From Prevotella sp. (GTDB taxonomy: Bacteria > Bacteroidota > Bacteroidia > Bacteroidales > Bacteroidaceae), in contig JAGAYI010000065.1 of assembly GCA_017940545.1 (NCBI GenBank), positions 62,001-126,000 on the forward strand: a stretch of DNA of 64,000 nt, in the 5' to 3' direction. The notes beneath the pieces were generated by a model that searched no databases, was not told the DNA's origin, and worked only from the letters and a program-made list of their open reading frames with translations. Of this stretch, positions 15,615 to 23,805 are shown piece after piece. The translations under genes were made by a program, and so were the position numbers. Numbering within the stretch: position 1 is the stretch's first letter; each line of letters begins with the position of its first letter.

Positions 15615-15851
15615 CTATTTGTTTTGAGGTTCGTTTTCTTCTTTGTAGAGCGCACAGGCCGGGAGCGTGACCTTGATTTTCAGCAGCCCGTTCTTAGTGC
15701 GCTTGCTCTTTCTCACTCCGCAGTACTGAATCCAGGTACCACCGCATTGCCACCGCTCGCGGTTGGCGCAGGTACGGCAGAACTTTGTAGGCTTCACGGG
15801 TTCAACGTAGCCTTCGCCGGGGAAGAGGTCAGTTTTCATCATCTTCATCAC
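15615..15851 (-). CDS. Small Cys-rich phage protein
   Basis: 78 residues with CRTCAN, then C, C and a final AC before a charged tail. The pattern resembles that of the 74-residue protein at 14133-14357, and the two flank metK. The start is uncertain: the run MMKMMKTD offers four Met codons, and the shortest form (Met at 15839) still overlaps the upstream gene's end. Function unknown; metal binding is likely. Confidence 0.5.
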   Translation of the reverse strand: MMKMMKTDLFPGEGYVEPVKPTKFCRTCANRERWQCGGTWIQYCGVRKSKRTKNGLLKIKVTLPACALYKEENEPQNK

Positions 15852-16071
15852 CTGTTAGCGTCGTGAAATCCTCGCCCTCTTCTTCTGCCAGTTCGCGGAT
15901 AGTCTGCATATCCTCTTCGTCGAACTCGAATTGTGGCATATAGCGGAACACGGGGGAGGCTATGGTTCCAGCCTCCGTTTCCGTGTCAATATCCATTTCC
16001 GTAGTGGCATCTGCCATCGTTCTAATAATGTCCACCAGCAATAGGTGTTTTCTGTCTGCGTAACTTCTCAT
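15829..16071 (-). CDS. Small acidic phage protein
   Basis: 80 residues, strongly acidic, especially after residue 45 (FEFDEEDMQTIRELAEEEGED). No motif recognised. It starts 2 bases before the stop of the next gene upstream and overlaps the Cys-rich gene, so it is part of the same transcript. Confidence 0.45.
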   Translation of the reverse strand: MRSYADRKHLLLVDIIRTMADATTEMDIDTETEAGTIASPVFRYMPQFEFDEEDMQTIRELAEEEGEDFTTLTGDEDDEN

Positions 16072-16073
16072 AG

Positions 16074-16598
16074 TCAGTACCGAAATTTAGTGAAGTGAAT
16101 AATTGCCATTGGCTTACTGAGGTCGTAGCCCTTAAACCATTCGAGCCATTGATTTAGAGATAGGCCGTCGTTGTTAGCCAGCCCCTCCAGCGGACAGGAT
16201 AGGCGACGCTTGCCCCAGTCAATCCACGCGGTTGAGAGTGTACCGTGTACAAACTCCAGCCGTTGTAGGCCGATACCGTCCTCACGGGTCAGCCGGGCAA
16301 TCTCGCGTTGCGTAGAGCCTTTGCCATACGGCCTGCCTACCCATTGACGGATAGATAGCACGGCCTCGCCAGCTTCTATCTTCTTGAAGCGTTTAGCCCA
16401 AAAGTCGTAGTTGGCTCGGATGGTGTGCCGCTTTAGGTAGCCAACGACACATTCGCCCATGCACATTCCCTTGGGCTTCTCTTGACACTTGGCGCACATT
16501 CGGGCATTATTGAACGCGGCCTCGAAATTGGTTGGTTTTCCTGCATATGCGTGGTATGTGGGAAATACCGGGGATAGGGTCAGATAATACGTAATCAT
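16074..16598 (-). CDS. Phage protein of unknown function with a Cys cluster
   Basis: 174 residues. Residues about 35-50 carry a Cys cluster (CAKC...CMGEC) that may bind zinc; the rest is mixed, with a conserved-looking LEFVHGTLSTAWIDWGKR and a C-terminal WLEWFKGYDLSKPMAIIHF. I do not recognise a named family. Its ATG overlaps the stop of the helicase-methyltransferase gene by 4 bases (ATGA). Confidence 0.55.
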   Translation of the reverse strand: MITYYLTLSPVFPTYHAYAGKPTNFEAAFNNARMCAKCQEKPKGMCMGECVVGYLKRHTIRANYDFWAKRFKKIEAGEAVLSIRQWVGRPYGKGSTQREIARLTREDGIGLQRLEFVHGTLSTAWIDWGKRRLSCPLEGLANNDGLSLNQWLEWFKGYDLSKPMAIIHFTKFRY

Positions 16599-19114
16599 AT
16601 AGCTTCGTTCATAAAGTCAAACAATGTCGGAGAGGTCATTTCCTGCTCTGCTTCGCGCAGGTAGGTCAGCCCGTCCTTCCAATAGTTGTAGTTCAGCTCG
16701 GTACTCAGTCCCTTGCGGCCTAACTTGACGGCGCAATACGGTACTGACTGAATGCCTCCAAATGGGTCGAACACCACGTCGCCCTTGTTGCTGTAGCGTT
16801 CAATGATGCGCTCGCAGATGTCGAGCTGGAGCGGGCAGATGTGGTTCTGGCGGTTCTTCTGCGACTGCCGGGTGTTGAGCGTCCTCATGCGGGTAACGTC
16901 ATCCCAGATATAGTCCTTATGGCTCACGGGATCGACGGCCATGAAGGTCTTGGGCAGCTTCCCTGCAGCCTCCATATCCTCGGCAAAGCGGACGTGTGCC
17001 TCGTAGTTGTAGATGTGCTCCTGTCCGAACTTGCGGAAGTAAGCCCTTACGGTCTCTATGCCGAGGCCGCGCACGTCATCGTAGGACAGCAGGCGGTCGC
17101 CGCTCGACTTCCAGTCTGCGTGAGCGTCAATCTGCCAGCGGGCGAGACTGTAGTCCTCGATACGCTTCACAACCGGGTCATCGGCATAGGCACGGCTCGT
17201 GTCCGTAGGCAGCTTGCGGAACAGCAGAATGTACTCGGGACAGCCAACACCCATCTTCGAGCCGTCCTTGCGCATTTCTGAGTAGCCGAGGCGGTACGTC
17301 TGGTTATTCTCCCGGACAACGTCTGTATCGACGGTAATCATGCCGAAGAGTACAAAGCCGTGCTTCATGTAGTGGAACATGCACATTGCATGGAACGGGT
17401 CGAGCGAAGGCATGCCAAGCCCGGTAGCGTTCCCGAACAAGATGCGGTCTTTGACGTGGACGGCCAGCACCCTGCCCGGCTGTAGTATGCGCAGCAGCTC
17501 AGGCGTGAGGTAGTCCATCTGACGGAAGAAGTCGTCATTGCCGGAGTTGAAGCCGAAGTCGTTGTAGCTTGCGGTGTACTCGTAGTGGTTGCTGAATGGT
17601 ACCGACGTGAAGATCAGCCCGACGGAGTTATCCGGCATCTGCTGGCACTCCAGCACGTTGTCGTTATTGATTGCCCGCCACAGCTTGCCGCTCTGTTCCT
17701 CGCGCTGGCTGAACATGTAGCGCATGAGCTTGTTTTCCACGTCAAGCCCGAAAAGCCCGTTGTCCCGGACTATCTGAGCCATACGCTCCACCATTTCGCG
17801 GTGCTGCTTCCATTTGAGCATGAAGGTCTTGTAAATCTCCTGCTCGCTTTCGGCATATACGAGGTACAGGTCAACCGGGTACTGCTGCATGAAGCGATGG
17901 ATGCGGGCTATTGCCTGGAACTTGTCATTGAAGCGGTAGTCGATGAACATGATGGCCTTGTGGCAGTGGTACTGGAAGTTCAGTCCCTCGCCCAGCATTT
18001 CGGGCTTGGCGGCAAGGTACTTCAGACGGCCTTCCTTGAAGTCGAGGATGATTTGGTCTGCCTCTTCCTCATCTTGCGAACCATAGACGGCCTTGCAGCC
18101 GGGAATGGCCTTGCAGAGTGCCGTGCGCTCGCTTTCGAGGTCGTGCCACAGCAGGAAATGGTCATCCTTATTCTCCGGGCGGCTGATTATCTCAACCACG
18201 CGCTGCACACGGGCATCTATGCTCTCGCGCTTCTCCCGTGCCGCATCCTTCAGCCCAAGTGCGGCCTCGCGGAACATGCGCTTCTCCCCGTCAGCGTCGT
18301 ACCCGGCGGTCTCGTTGTCAACCTCCACGACCTCTTCGTGGGTGTTCAGCGGTGGCAGCTCGTAGCCCTTGTCGGGATAGCCGAGGTCTGAGGGCTTGGT
18401 GAGGAAAAGTGCCCATGTGCTGACCCATAGCCAGAACTCGCGTTCCTTGCCGGGGAAGAGGGTGAGGTTGTTGGCCTTGGTGCTGTCACGCTGGAAGAAG
18501 CGCGTGAGAGCCTGCCCGGTGTCCATGATGCCGAGGTAGCCAGCGTAGTGTATCAGCTCCTTGTAGCGGTTGGGCGACGGCGTGGCCGTGGCGACGAAGC
18601 GGTACTGCACCCCGGCGAACAAGGGAAGGAACTCTTGGAATGTCTTGGTGCCGTAGCCGCGAAGCACTGAAGCCTCGTCGAGCGACGTGACCGTGAAATA
18701 GTTGGGGTCGATGCGCACACCCGGCTCCCCGTCACGGACACGCTCGTAGTTCGTTACCATGATGGGTGTCTTACATGCTCGCACCTCGTCCATGTTCTTT
18801 ACGTAGCTCACCTCCATGTCAAGATGCAGCTTGGCCTGCGTGATGAACTCCACGACTACACGTTTGGGGCATACAATCAGACCTACCCCCCCCACTTTCT
18901 CGATGATGACACGCTCAATCTCCAGCTGTGTGCAGGTCTTCTGCATTCCGAAGCTGGAGAATATGGCGCGACAGCCTCCCTTGACAGCCCAGCGCACGGT
19001 GTCCTTTACGTGCGGGTAGAGCGTCGGGGTGAGGTCGCTCTCGCTTACGTCGAAGCCCGTTTGCGAGCTGATGGCCATCTTTGATTTCAGAAAATCAATA
19101 TATGCTTGTTTCAT
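16595..19114 (-). CDS. SNF2-like helicase fused to a DNA methyltransferase
   Basis: 839 residues. Residues 1-460 are a superfamily 2 helicase: degenerate Walker A FSSFGMQKT (52-60), strand VGLIVCPKRVV, Walker B-type SLDEAS (144-149), RFVATATPSPN as motif III, and IARIHRFMQQ as motif VI. From about 500 is an N4/N6-type DNA methyltransferase: TSVPFSNHYEYTASY at the position of the usual (D/S)PPY catalytic motif, and DPFGG (783-787) as the SAM-binding motif. SVPF in place of SPPY is seen in related phage proteins, but its activity is not known to me. The fusion suggests translocation-coupled methylation. Overlaps both neighbours by 4 bases. Confidence 0.85.
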   Translation of the reverse strand: MKQAYIDFLKSKMAISSQTGFDVSESDLTPTLYPHVKDTVRWAVKGGCRAIFSSFGMQKTCTQLEIERVIIEKVGGVGLIVCPKRVVVEFITQAKLHLDMEVSYVKNMDEVRACKTPIMVTNYERVRDGEPGVRIDPNYFTVTSLDEASVLRGYGTKTFQEFLPLFAGVQYRFVATATPSPNRYKELIHYAGYLGIMDTGQALTRFFQRDSTKANNLTLFPGKEREFWLWVSTWALFLTKPSDLGYPDKGYELPPLNTHEEVVEVDNETAGYDADGEKRMFREAALGLKDAAREKRESIDARVQRVVEIISRPENKDDHFLLWHDLESERTALCKAIPGCKAVYGSQDEEEADQIILDFKEGRLKYLAAKPEMLGEGLNFQYHCHKAIMFIDYRFNDKFQAIARIHRFMQQYPVDLYLVYAESEQEIYKTFMLKWKQHREMVERMAQIVRDNGLFGLDVENKLMRYMFSQREEQSGKLWRAINNDNVLECQQMPDNSVGLIFTSVPFSNHYEYTASYNDFGFNSGNDDFFRQMDYLTPELLRILQPGRVLAVHVKDRILFGNATGLGMPSLDPFHAMCMFHYMKHGFVLFGMITVDTDVVRENNQTYRLGYSEMRKDGSKMGVGCPEYILLFRKLPTDTSRAYADDPVVKRIEDYSLARWQIDAHADWKSSGDRLLSYDDVRGLGIETVRAYFRKFGQEHIYNYEAHVRFAEDMEAAGKLPKTFMAVDPVSHKDYIWDDVTRMRTLNTRQSQKNRQNHICPLQLDICERIIERYSNKGDVVFDPFGGIQSVPYCAVKLGRKGLSTELNYNYWKDGLTYLREAEQEMTSPTLFDFMNEAI

Positions 19115-20484
19115 ATTGCTGCTTTTATTTTGTTGGACTTTGCTTGTTTGAATAGGCCGATGTTCTGATTCACCAGCCCTACAATCTCGTTATGGTATGG
19201 CGTGACGCTGTTCTGAACACCTCTTGACTGCATCACTGCGAATGTCTTCAGGTTTAGCTCCACGGTCTCGACACGCTGGCCGTCCCCCCTGTTACGGGCT
19301 GAGAGGATAAGAGAGTCGCGCTTCTGATAGTACCCCATTTCGTAAACACAATGGTGCATGTGTGCGCCTTCCTCGGCCATTTCTGCGACGGACTGGATAA
19401 CCGTGATAACGATATGCTCGTTCCCGAAGCATATGCCGAAATACCTGCCCTTGGCTTTCTTGTATGCAGCCTCATGGCTCTTTGCCTCGGCAATCTTCCG
19501 CTCACGTTCCTGCCTTTCCTTGACGCGCTTCATACGCGCTACGTAGAGGTCGTGAGCAGCTTTTAGGTCAGCCGGGCATACGTAGTGTGCGTTGTGGGTG
19601 TCGAGGTTGAGGAAGGACAATGCGTCCAGAAGGTCGTACCACATTGCTGCATCCTTCACCTTGTAGCCGTTGCGGTTGGCAATTTTGATGGCATGGAAGA
19701 AATCGTTCTCCCTGTCCTGAGAGAGATAGAAGCCCCGGCGCATCCAATATTGCAGGATGTCATGCTGCCCGGTCTTGGCAAGCATTTCCACGTCGCTGTT
19801 CTCCAATAGGGCGTTCATCAGGTCGATCACGTTCACGCCGCCCATCTTCAGGAAGCAGTTCTGCCAGCCGTTCCGCTTCAAGGCAGGAAGGACGTTCGCA
19901 CGAGGATAAAACCAGTTGTCCGTGATGTTGAACACGTCAGGCATGGCATAGCTGCCCGTTGCGCTGTCATTGTGACGCTGGATGCCGAAGTCAGAATAGT
20001 GGTTCCAGCGGAAATAGAACGGACTGCGGTTGTAGGAACGGCTTACGATGACCTCGTTGAAATGCTCGTCCAGCCAGTTCTGATATACTTCCCTCGTAGC
20101 GTATATGGTGTCGCTGCCTTGGCGGTTATACCTCATGGCCTCGAAGGTACGGAATACCTGATAGCCCTTGAATGTAGTAATCACGGTATAGTTTACTCGC
20201 TCGTCGCACTCTTTGCCGCTGGCTTCCCGGTAGTGCTTCAGCTTCAGGTGACAGCCACAGCGGGGACACGTCTCGCTTTCTATCTCCAGGCTTATTGCGA
20301 GTGATCCGTGTGTCTGGTGGTACATGTGGCCGCAATGCTGGCACCACACCTGCCCGTTCTTCCAATAATAGCCGACGGGTTTGAAGATGTGTTCCTTGGG
20401 GTACTCGCGCTGTCGTTCGGTGAGCGCAGGCAGCTGCCCGGCAAGTTCCACAATCATGTGCTGTTTCTTTGTCTTCGGCTTCAT
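19111..20484 (-). CDS. PcfJ-like protein
   Basis: 457 residues. The N-terminal part has two CxxC pairs (WCQHCGHMY and CPRCGCHL), a zinc-ribbon-like unit; the C-terminal third has MHHCVYEMGYY, SARNRGDGQRVETVEL and GVQNSVTPYHNEIVGLVNQ, the hallmark of the PcfJ family found on conjugative elements and phages. Biochemical role unknown. The Met of MKPKTKKQHMIVE is taken as start; 16 upstream codons are open but basic and unconserved-looking. The PcfK-like gene lies 53 bases upstream, and the two usually occur as a pair. Confidence 0.8.
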   Translation of the reverse strand: MKPKTKKQHMIVELAGQLPALTERQREYPKEHIFKPVGYYWKNGQVWCQHCGHMYHQTHGSLAISLEIESETCPRCGCHLKLKHYREASGKECDERVNYTVITTFKGYQVFRTFEAMRYNRQGSDTIYATREVYQNWLDEHFNEVIVSRSYNRSPFYFRWNHYSDFGIQRHNDSATGSYAMPDVFNITDNWFYPRANVLPALKRNGWQNCFLKMGGVNVIDLMNALLENSDVEMLAKTGQHDILQYWMRRGFYLSQDRENDFFHAIKIANRNGYKVKDAAMWYDLLDALSFLNLDTHNAHYVCPADLKAAHDLYVARMKRVKERQERERKIAEAKSHEAAYKKAKGRYFGICFGNEHIVITVIQSVAEMAEEGAHMHHCVYEMGYYQKRDSLILSARNRGDGQRVETVELNLKTFAVMQSRGVQNSVTPYHNEIVGLVNQNIGLFKQAKSNKIKAAI

Positions 20485-20537
20485 AGCTCTTTTCTCCTTG
20501 ACTTTTCCGATACAATATCCTGATAGGCACATAAGCG

Positions 20538-21038
20538 TTACATGTCGAATAGTGACAGTTGGGTTCCCTTCATCTTCTCAGCTTTCTCCTTCTGCTTCTT
20601 TATACGGGCTTCACGCGCAAGCCGTTCCTTCTCTTCGCGCTCCTTTTCCTGCTTTCGGAGTGCAGATAGCTGCTCGCTCTTAAAGTCCTGTAGTGCCTGT
20701 TGGCGCATTTCCTCCTTCTCGCTTTCAGAAAGCTCGATGGTGTGGTTGACTACGACGCGCTCGGCACCGAGTGGCTTGATGTCCTTGATGGAGTCCTCGT
20801 CGTAGTAGTGTACGGCCATCCCGTAGATTTCCTCGTCTGCAAAGCCAGCTCGCCCGGAGGCTCTGACCTCCTGCAATATGTAGTTGCAGCACTCGTCGAT
20901 ATTCTTTCCTGGCTTGGCGTATGAAGCGGCAAAAAGTTCATCATTCTTTGCTCGCCCGTCGAGGTAGCTCTTAATCGCATTGGCAAAGGCTGGAGATACA
21001 CTGCCTTGCCTCGAAGTTGTTTTCTCTTTTGTTGCCAT
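20538..21038 (-). CDS. PcfK-like protein
   Basis: 166 residues. The PcfK signature is clear: AIKSYLDGRAKNDELFAASY, then KNIDECCNYILQEV and EIYGMAVHYYDEDSI. The C-terminal half is a highly charged helix of Glu/Arg/Lys (probable coiled coil). Start taken at MATKEKTT; ten further upstream codons are open. Family function is unknown, but PcfK is nearly always next to PcfJ, as here. Confidence 0.88.
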   Translation of the reverse strand: MATKEKTTSRQGSVSPAFANAIKSYLDGRAKNDELFAASYAKPGKNIDECCNYILQEVRASGRAGFADEEIYGMAVHYYDEDSIKDIKPLGAERVVVNHTIELSESEKEEMRQQALQDFKSEQLSALRKQEKEREEKERLAREARIKKQKEKAEKMKGTQLSLFDM

Positions 21039-21092
21039 ATCTTGTTGTTGTGGGAATGTGCCGCCCACCGGGAGGCAGGCGGCTGGTTAATA

Positions 21093-21740
21093 TTATTCTT
21101 CGTCAGATTCAACCTCGGCAGTCGCCTCGATTGCGTGTTGCGGATTGCCAACGATGTAGTCAATCCAGATCTCGATAAACTGTTTTCCGAAGAAAACAGC
21201 GAGTTCGCTTGACCGGGTAGCGAGAGCACCCCCGTAAGTCGAGTCCGTGTACGAAGCCACGTCGTACGAGATCAAATGCGAGACACCGCAGGTGGAGCCG
21301 CTGTACGCACTACCCACGACGGCAGGGAGAGGGATAATGTTGCGCTCTTTCTTCCATTCATCGCTCTTATCTTCAAGCTCTTTCTCCCACCATAAGGTAA
21401 ACAACGGGAAATAGCGGTATTCCTCATAGGTGAACTGAGGCTTCCAGCCCTCGTTGAGAGCTTCAGCGATAACTGCGAGCTTTGCATATGCGAGGATATG
21501 AGGCGTACATGTTACTCCGGCCAGCGCATAGTAGTCGATGACGGCCTGATTGTCGTTTCCGAGGATTGCGACAGCGTCATCGAAGGTCTTGCACCGCTCC
21601 GTGATAGGCAGGCTCTCGTCGAGTGCCCGGCGGTAGCCGCTGATTTCCAACTTGCCGCCAAATTCGTTCTGAATTTCGTGCAGCTTCTTCTCAAACTCCT
21701 GTGCCAGCTCTTCGGGCACGTTGACATTGAATTTCTTCAT
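21093..21740 (-). CDS. Phage protein of unknown function
   Basis: 215 residues, acidic. The N-terminal helix (VPEELAQEFEKKLHEIQNEF) is followed by a segment with YYALAGVTCTPHILAYAKLA and an aromatic stretch YRYFPLFTLWW. The later part reads GSAYSGSTCGVSHLISYDVASY, recalling a beta-structured loop repeated in related phage proteins. No established function. Lies between the PcfK gene and a cluster of small genes. Confidence 0.55.
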   Translation of the reverse strand: MKKFNVNVPEELAQEFEKKLHEIQNEFGGKLEISGYRRALDESLPITERCKTFDDAVAILGNDNQAVIDYYALAGVTCTPHILAYAKLAVIAEALNEGWKPQFTYEEYRYFPLFTLWWEKELEDKSDEWKKERNIIPLPAVVGSAYSGSTCGVSHLISYDVASYTDSTYGGALATRSSELAVFFGKQFIEIWIDYIVGNPQHAIEATAEVESDEE

Positions 21741-21859
21741 AATGCTTTTGTTGTTGTAGGGTTATTATTTTTGTTGAAATTTGTCGAGGCCGTGCGATTG
21801 TGGTAGCGGTTAGGCAGTTACCAAGCCGTGAGCCGAAAGGCCGTCCTCGTTGTTCTCTG

Positions 21860-22090
21860 TTACATTTCAGCTTCACGTATCAGGTTCACCACTTCGTCGC
21901 AGTCCTCTATGACTTGCGCGTGTTTGCCGCAGAAGTAAACATGGCTCCCGGTTCCGATGTTCACGCTGACGTGGTCGGCCTCCTCGTTAGTTATCACTTC
22001 CTGCTCGATGGCCTCAATCTGTGATGCTCGTACTATTATCTTAGCTTCGTTGCCCTTGGCGTGAAGCTCAACAAACTCACTTCCTATCAT
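21860..22090 (-). CDS. Small phage protein, possible beta-sheet DUF
   Basis: 76 residues beginning MIGSEFVELHAKGNEAKIIVRASQ, with alternating hydrophobic residues suggesting a small beta fold, and a conserved-looking IGTGSHVYFCGKHAQVIED. Its start overlaps the upstream gene's stop by 4 bases. The 119 bases downstream to 21741 hold no gene. Confidence 0.5.
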   Translation of the reverse strand: MIGSEFVELHAKGNEAKIIVRASQIEAIEQEVITNEEADHVSVNIGTGSHVYFCGKHAQVIEDCDEVVNLIREAEM

Positions 22091-22302
22091 AGCTTTGCGA
22101 CCTCCTCTTTGAGCTTGTTTATCTCCACGTTGATCTGAGCCACGACGTTGTATTTCATGGACAGCGGTAGCTCTATCACGCCCCTATTTCCGTCGTGTAC
22201 CTCGATGAAGGACTGCTGCTGGGAGAGTACCCGGCGAGCTTCTTCAAGTTTCGGCAGCTCCTTGGAAATCTGCGCTGCCCGTTCCAAATGCTTGATGTTC
22301 AT
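22087..22302 (-). CDS. Small helical phage protein
   Basis: 71 residues, two amphipathic helices (NIKHLERAAQISKELPKLEE and a C-terminal INVEINKLKEEVAKL), possibly a coiled coil. Linked by ATGA to the following gene. Function unknown. Confidence 0.45.
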   Translation of the reverse strand: MNIKHLERAAQISKELPKLEEARRVLSQQQSFIEVHDGNRGVIELPLSMKYNVVAQINVEINKLKEEVAKL

Positions 22303-22312
22303 AATTCGGTTG

Positions 22313-22513
22313 TTATTTATTGTTCATAATGCTTCTTTGTCTCAATATCTCGTGTACCCGGTTAATCTCAGCGTCAACCTGTGCTTCGAGTTCAATGGAG
22401 TACTGGAGTGCCTGTTTCTTTGCCACCTGGTCGTTTGACTTGCGGATGGCGAAATAACTCTGCTGTGCTGACCTCATTTGCGCTACGAGGTCGAAGAACT
22501 GACGTGGACTCAT
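22313..22513 (-). CDS. Small helical phage protein
   Basis: 66 residues, nearly all helix (FFDLVAQMRSAQQSYFAI and YSIELEAQVDAEINRVHEIL). Overlaps the upstream gene by 4 bases. Function unknown. Confidence 0.45.
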   Translation of the reverse strand: MSPRQFFDLVAQMRSAQQSYFAIRKSNDQVAKKQALQYSIELEAQVDAEINRVHEILRQRSIMNNK

Positions 22514-23109
22514 ATCTTACCCTCCTTTTTCATCTGTTGGTATTGTTCATAAGTAATAGCGTTTTTGCGGCTCTCAGTTTCGCGCTGCTCCCTCTGTGCC
22601 TGCTCGTGGCGTTCGTAAGCGTTCCAGCGTTCTGTGCAGAACGTCCGCAGGCTCTCGGTAATGATTAGCGGGTCAACCGTGCCATAGAAGCGACCGTAGC
22701 GGCCTGTCTTGAAGCGGTGGCAGAAAAGCATAATTTCCGACACCTTCAGATAGTGGAACTCGGTGCTGATGACAAATGCACATTCTGTGTACTGCTTCTC
22801 TCCGAGCTTTTCCCGGCTCCCGCAATAGGTGGCGAGGTTCTGCAACTGAGGAATGATGAAGGCCATAGCCGCGTTCTTCCCGTATTCAGCTCTCAGCGTC
22901 GAGAGCGTCGGGTAATTGCCGAAGTAGCACTCTTCCGGGTTGCCGCATATCTCTCGCTGATAGTCCGGGCTGTAATGCTCGCAGAACTGCACAAGCAGCT
23001 CCGTCCTATTCGTTCTCTGCAAGGAGCTTGGCGACTGCTGATGCTGCTGCAAGTGTTGTCTGCTCTGCTGAACTATCTCTCCTATTTGTTCCATTGTTCT
23101 CATTGTCAT
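22510..23109 (-). CDS. DUF6633-like phage protein
   Basis: 199 residues. After a Gln/Ser-rich N-terminal stretch, the core reads NYPTLSTLRAEYGKNAAMAF, then LKVSEIMLFCHRFKTGRYGR and FYGTVDPLIITESLRTF, which fits the DUF6633 pattern common in Bacteroidota phages and mobile elements next to replication genes. The first 104 bases overlap the end of the DUF6291 gene in another frame; the low-complexity N-terminus may partly reflect that. Function unknown; a replication accessory role is suggested only by position. Confidence 0.6.
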   Translation of the reverse strand: MTMRTMEQIGEIVQQSRQHLQQHQQSPSSLQRTNRTELLVQFCEHYSPDYQREICGNPEECYFGNYPTLSTLRAEYGKNAAMAFIIPQLQNLATYCGSREKLGEKQYTECAFVISTEFHYLKVSEIMLFCHRFKTGRYGRFYGTVDPLIITESLRTFCTERWNAYERHEQAQREQRETESRKNAITYEQYQQMKKEGKI

Positions 23110-23803
23110 AGTTGCCTTCCAGTACCTTGATGAAGTTATTGGGTAGTACGAGCCAGTCGAAGGTGGCCGTGAAGCCCTTCTGGTTGTAGCCGTTGAGGAA
23201 CTGCGAGCTAGCCGCCTTGTCTATCATCTGAAAGATAGCGTCGCGTCCGTGCTCCCGGACTCTCGCTTTCAGATACTCCGACCTCTTCGTGCCGTCGGTG
23301 ATGGCCTTGATGGGCTTGATGCTCTTATCAGCCATCTTCTCATTGAAGTAAATCAGCACCTTTTCCCGGAAGCTCTTCGGCTGAGTTGCATCGGCTTTGC
23401 CGTGCGACGAACCTTCAGAGCGTAGCGATGAAGGTAATTTATTGGTTACTTTAGTAACCTCACTATCACTATCATTCTCATTATCATTATCGGTGCTATT
23501 CGTGTTCGTTCGTTTACGTTCGTGCACGTTCGTGCTCTGTCGTGCTTCACGTTTACGCTGTTCACGGGCAAGTGCTATCTCCCTGTTTTTCTCACACTTA
23601 GCAGTATATTTCTCTGCGTCCCGGTCTATCTGCTTGCGGAGTACGACGAAAGCCATCTTTAGCGCAGGGTCGCCCTCTATTTCGGTGACAGGCTCCTCGT
23701 TGACGTATGACAGAACGGCCTTGAATAACCGCCCGGCCTGCTCATAGGTAAGCTCTTCCAAGATAGCGATGCAGTCAGCGTATATAATGATAGATTTCTT
23801 CAT
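23006..23803 (-). CDS. DUF6291 phage replication-type protein
   Basis: 265 residues. The N-terminal domain (KKSIIIYADCIAILEELTYE, AGRLFKAVLSYVN, DPALKMAFVVLRKQIDRD) is the DUF6291 domain of Bacteroidota phage replication-initiation proteins. A low-complexity Asn/Asp/Ser/Glu linker (about 115-135) leads to a C-terminal domain (EYLKARVREHGRDAIFQMID, FLNGYNQKGFTATFDWLVLPNNF) like those of helicase-loader or primosome proteins. A GTG two codons upstream is possible; the ATG at 23801-23803 is preferred. Adjacent to the SF2 helicase. Confidence 0.75.
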   Translation of the reverse strand: MKKSIIIYADCIAILEELTYEQAGRLFKAVLSYVNEEPVTEIEGDPALKMAFVVLRKQIDRDAEKYTAKCEKNREIALAREQRKREARQSTNVHERKRTNTNSTDNDNENDSDSEVTKVTNKLPSSLRSEGSSHGKADATQPKSFREKVLIYFNEKMADKSIKPIKAITDGTKRSEYLKARVREHGRDAIFQMIDKAASSQFLNGYNQKGFTATFDWLVLPNNFIKVLEGNYDNENNGTNRRDSSAEQTTLAAASAVAKLLAENE

Positions 23804-23805
23804 AG

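Noticed and set aside
23461..23530. Apparent repeats in the DUF6291 gene linker
   Set aside because: Asn/Asp/Ser/Glu-coding low complexity with irregular unit; no clean tandem period, so not called a repeat or switch.
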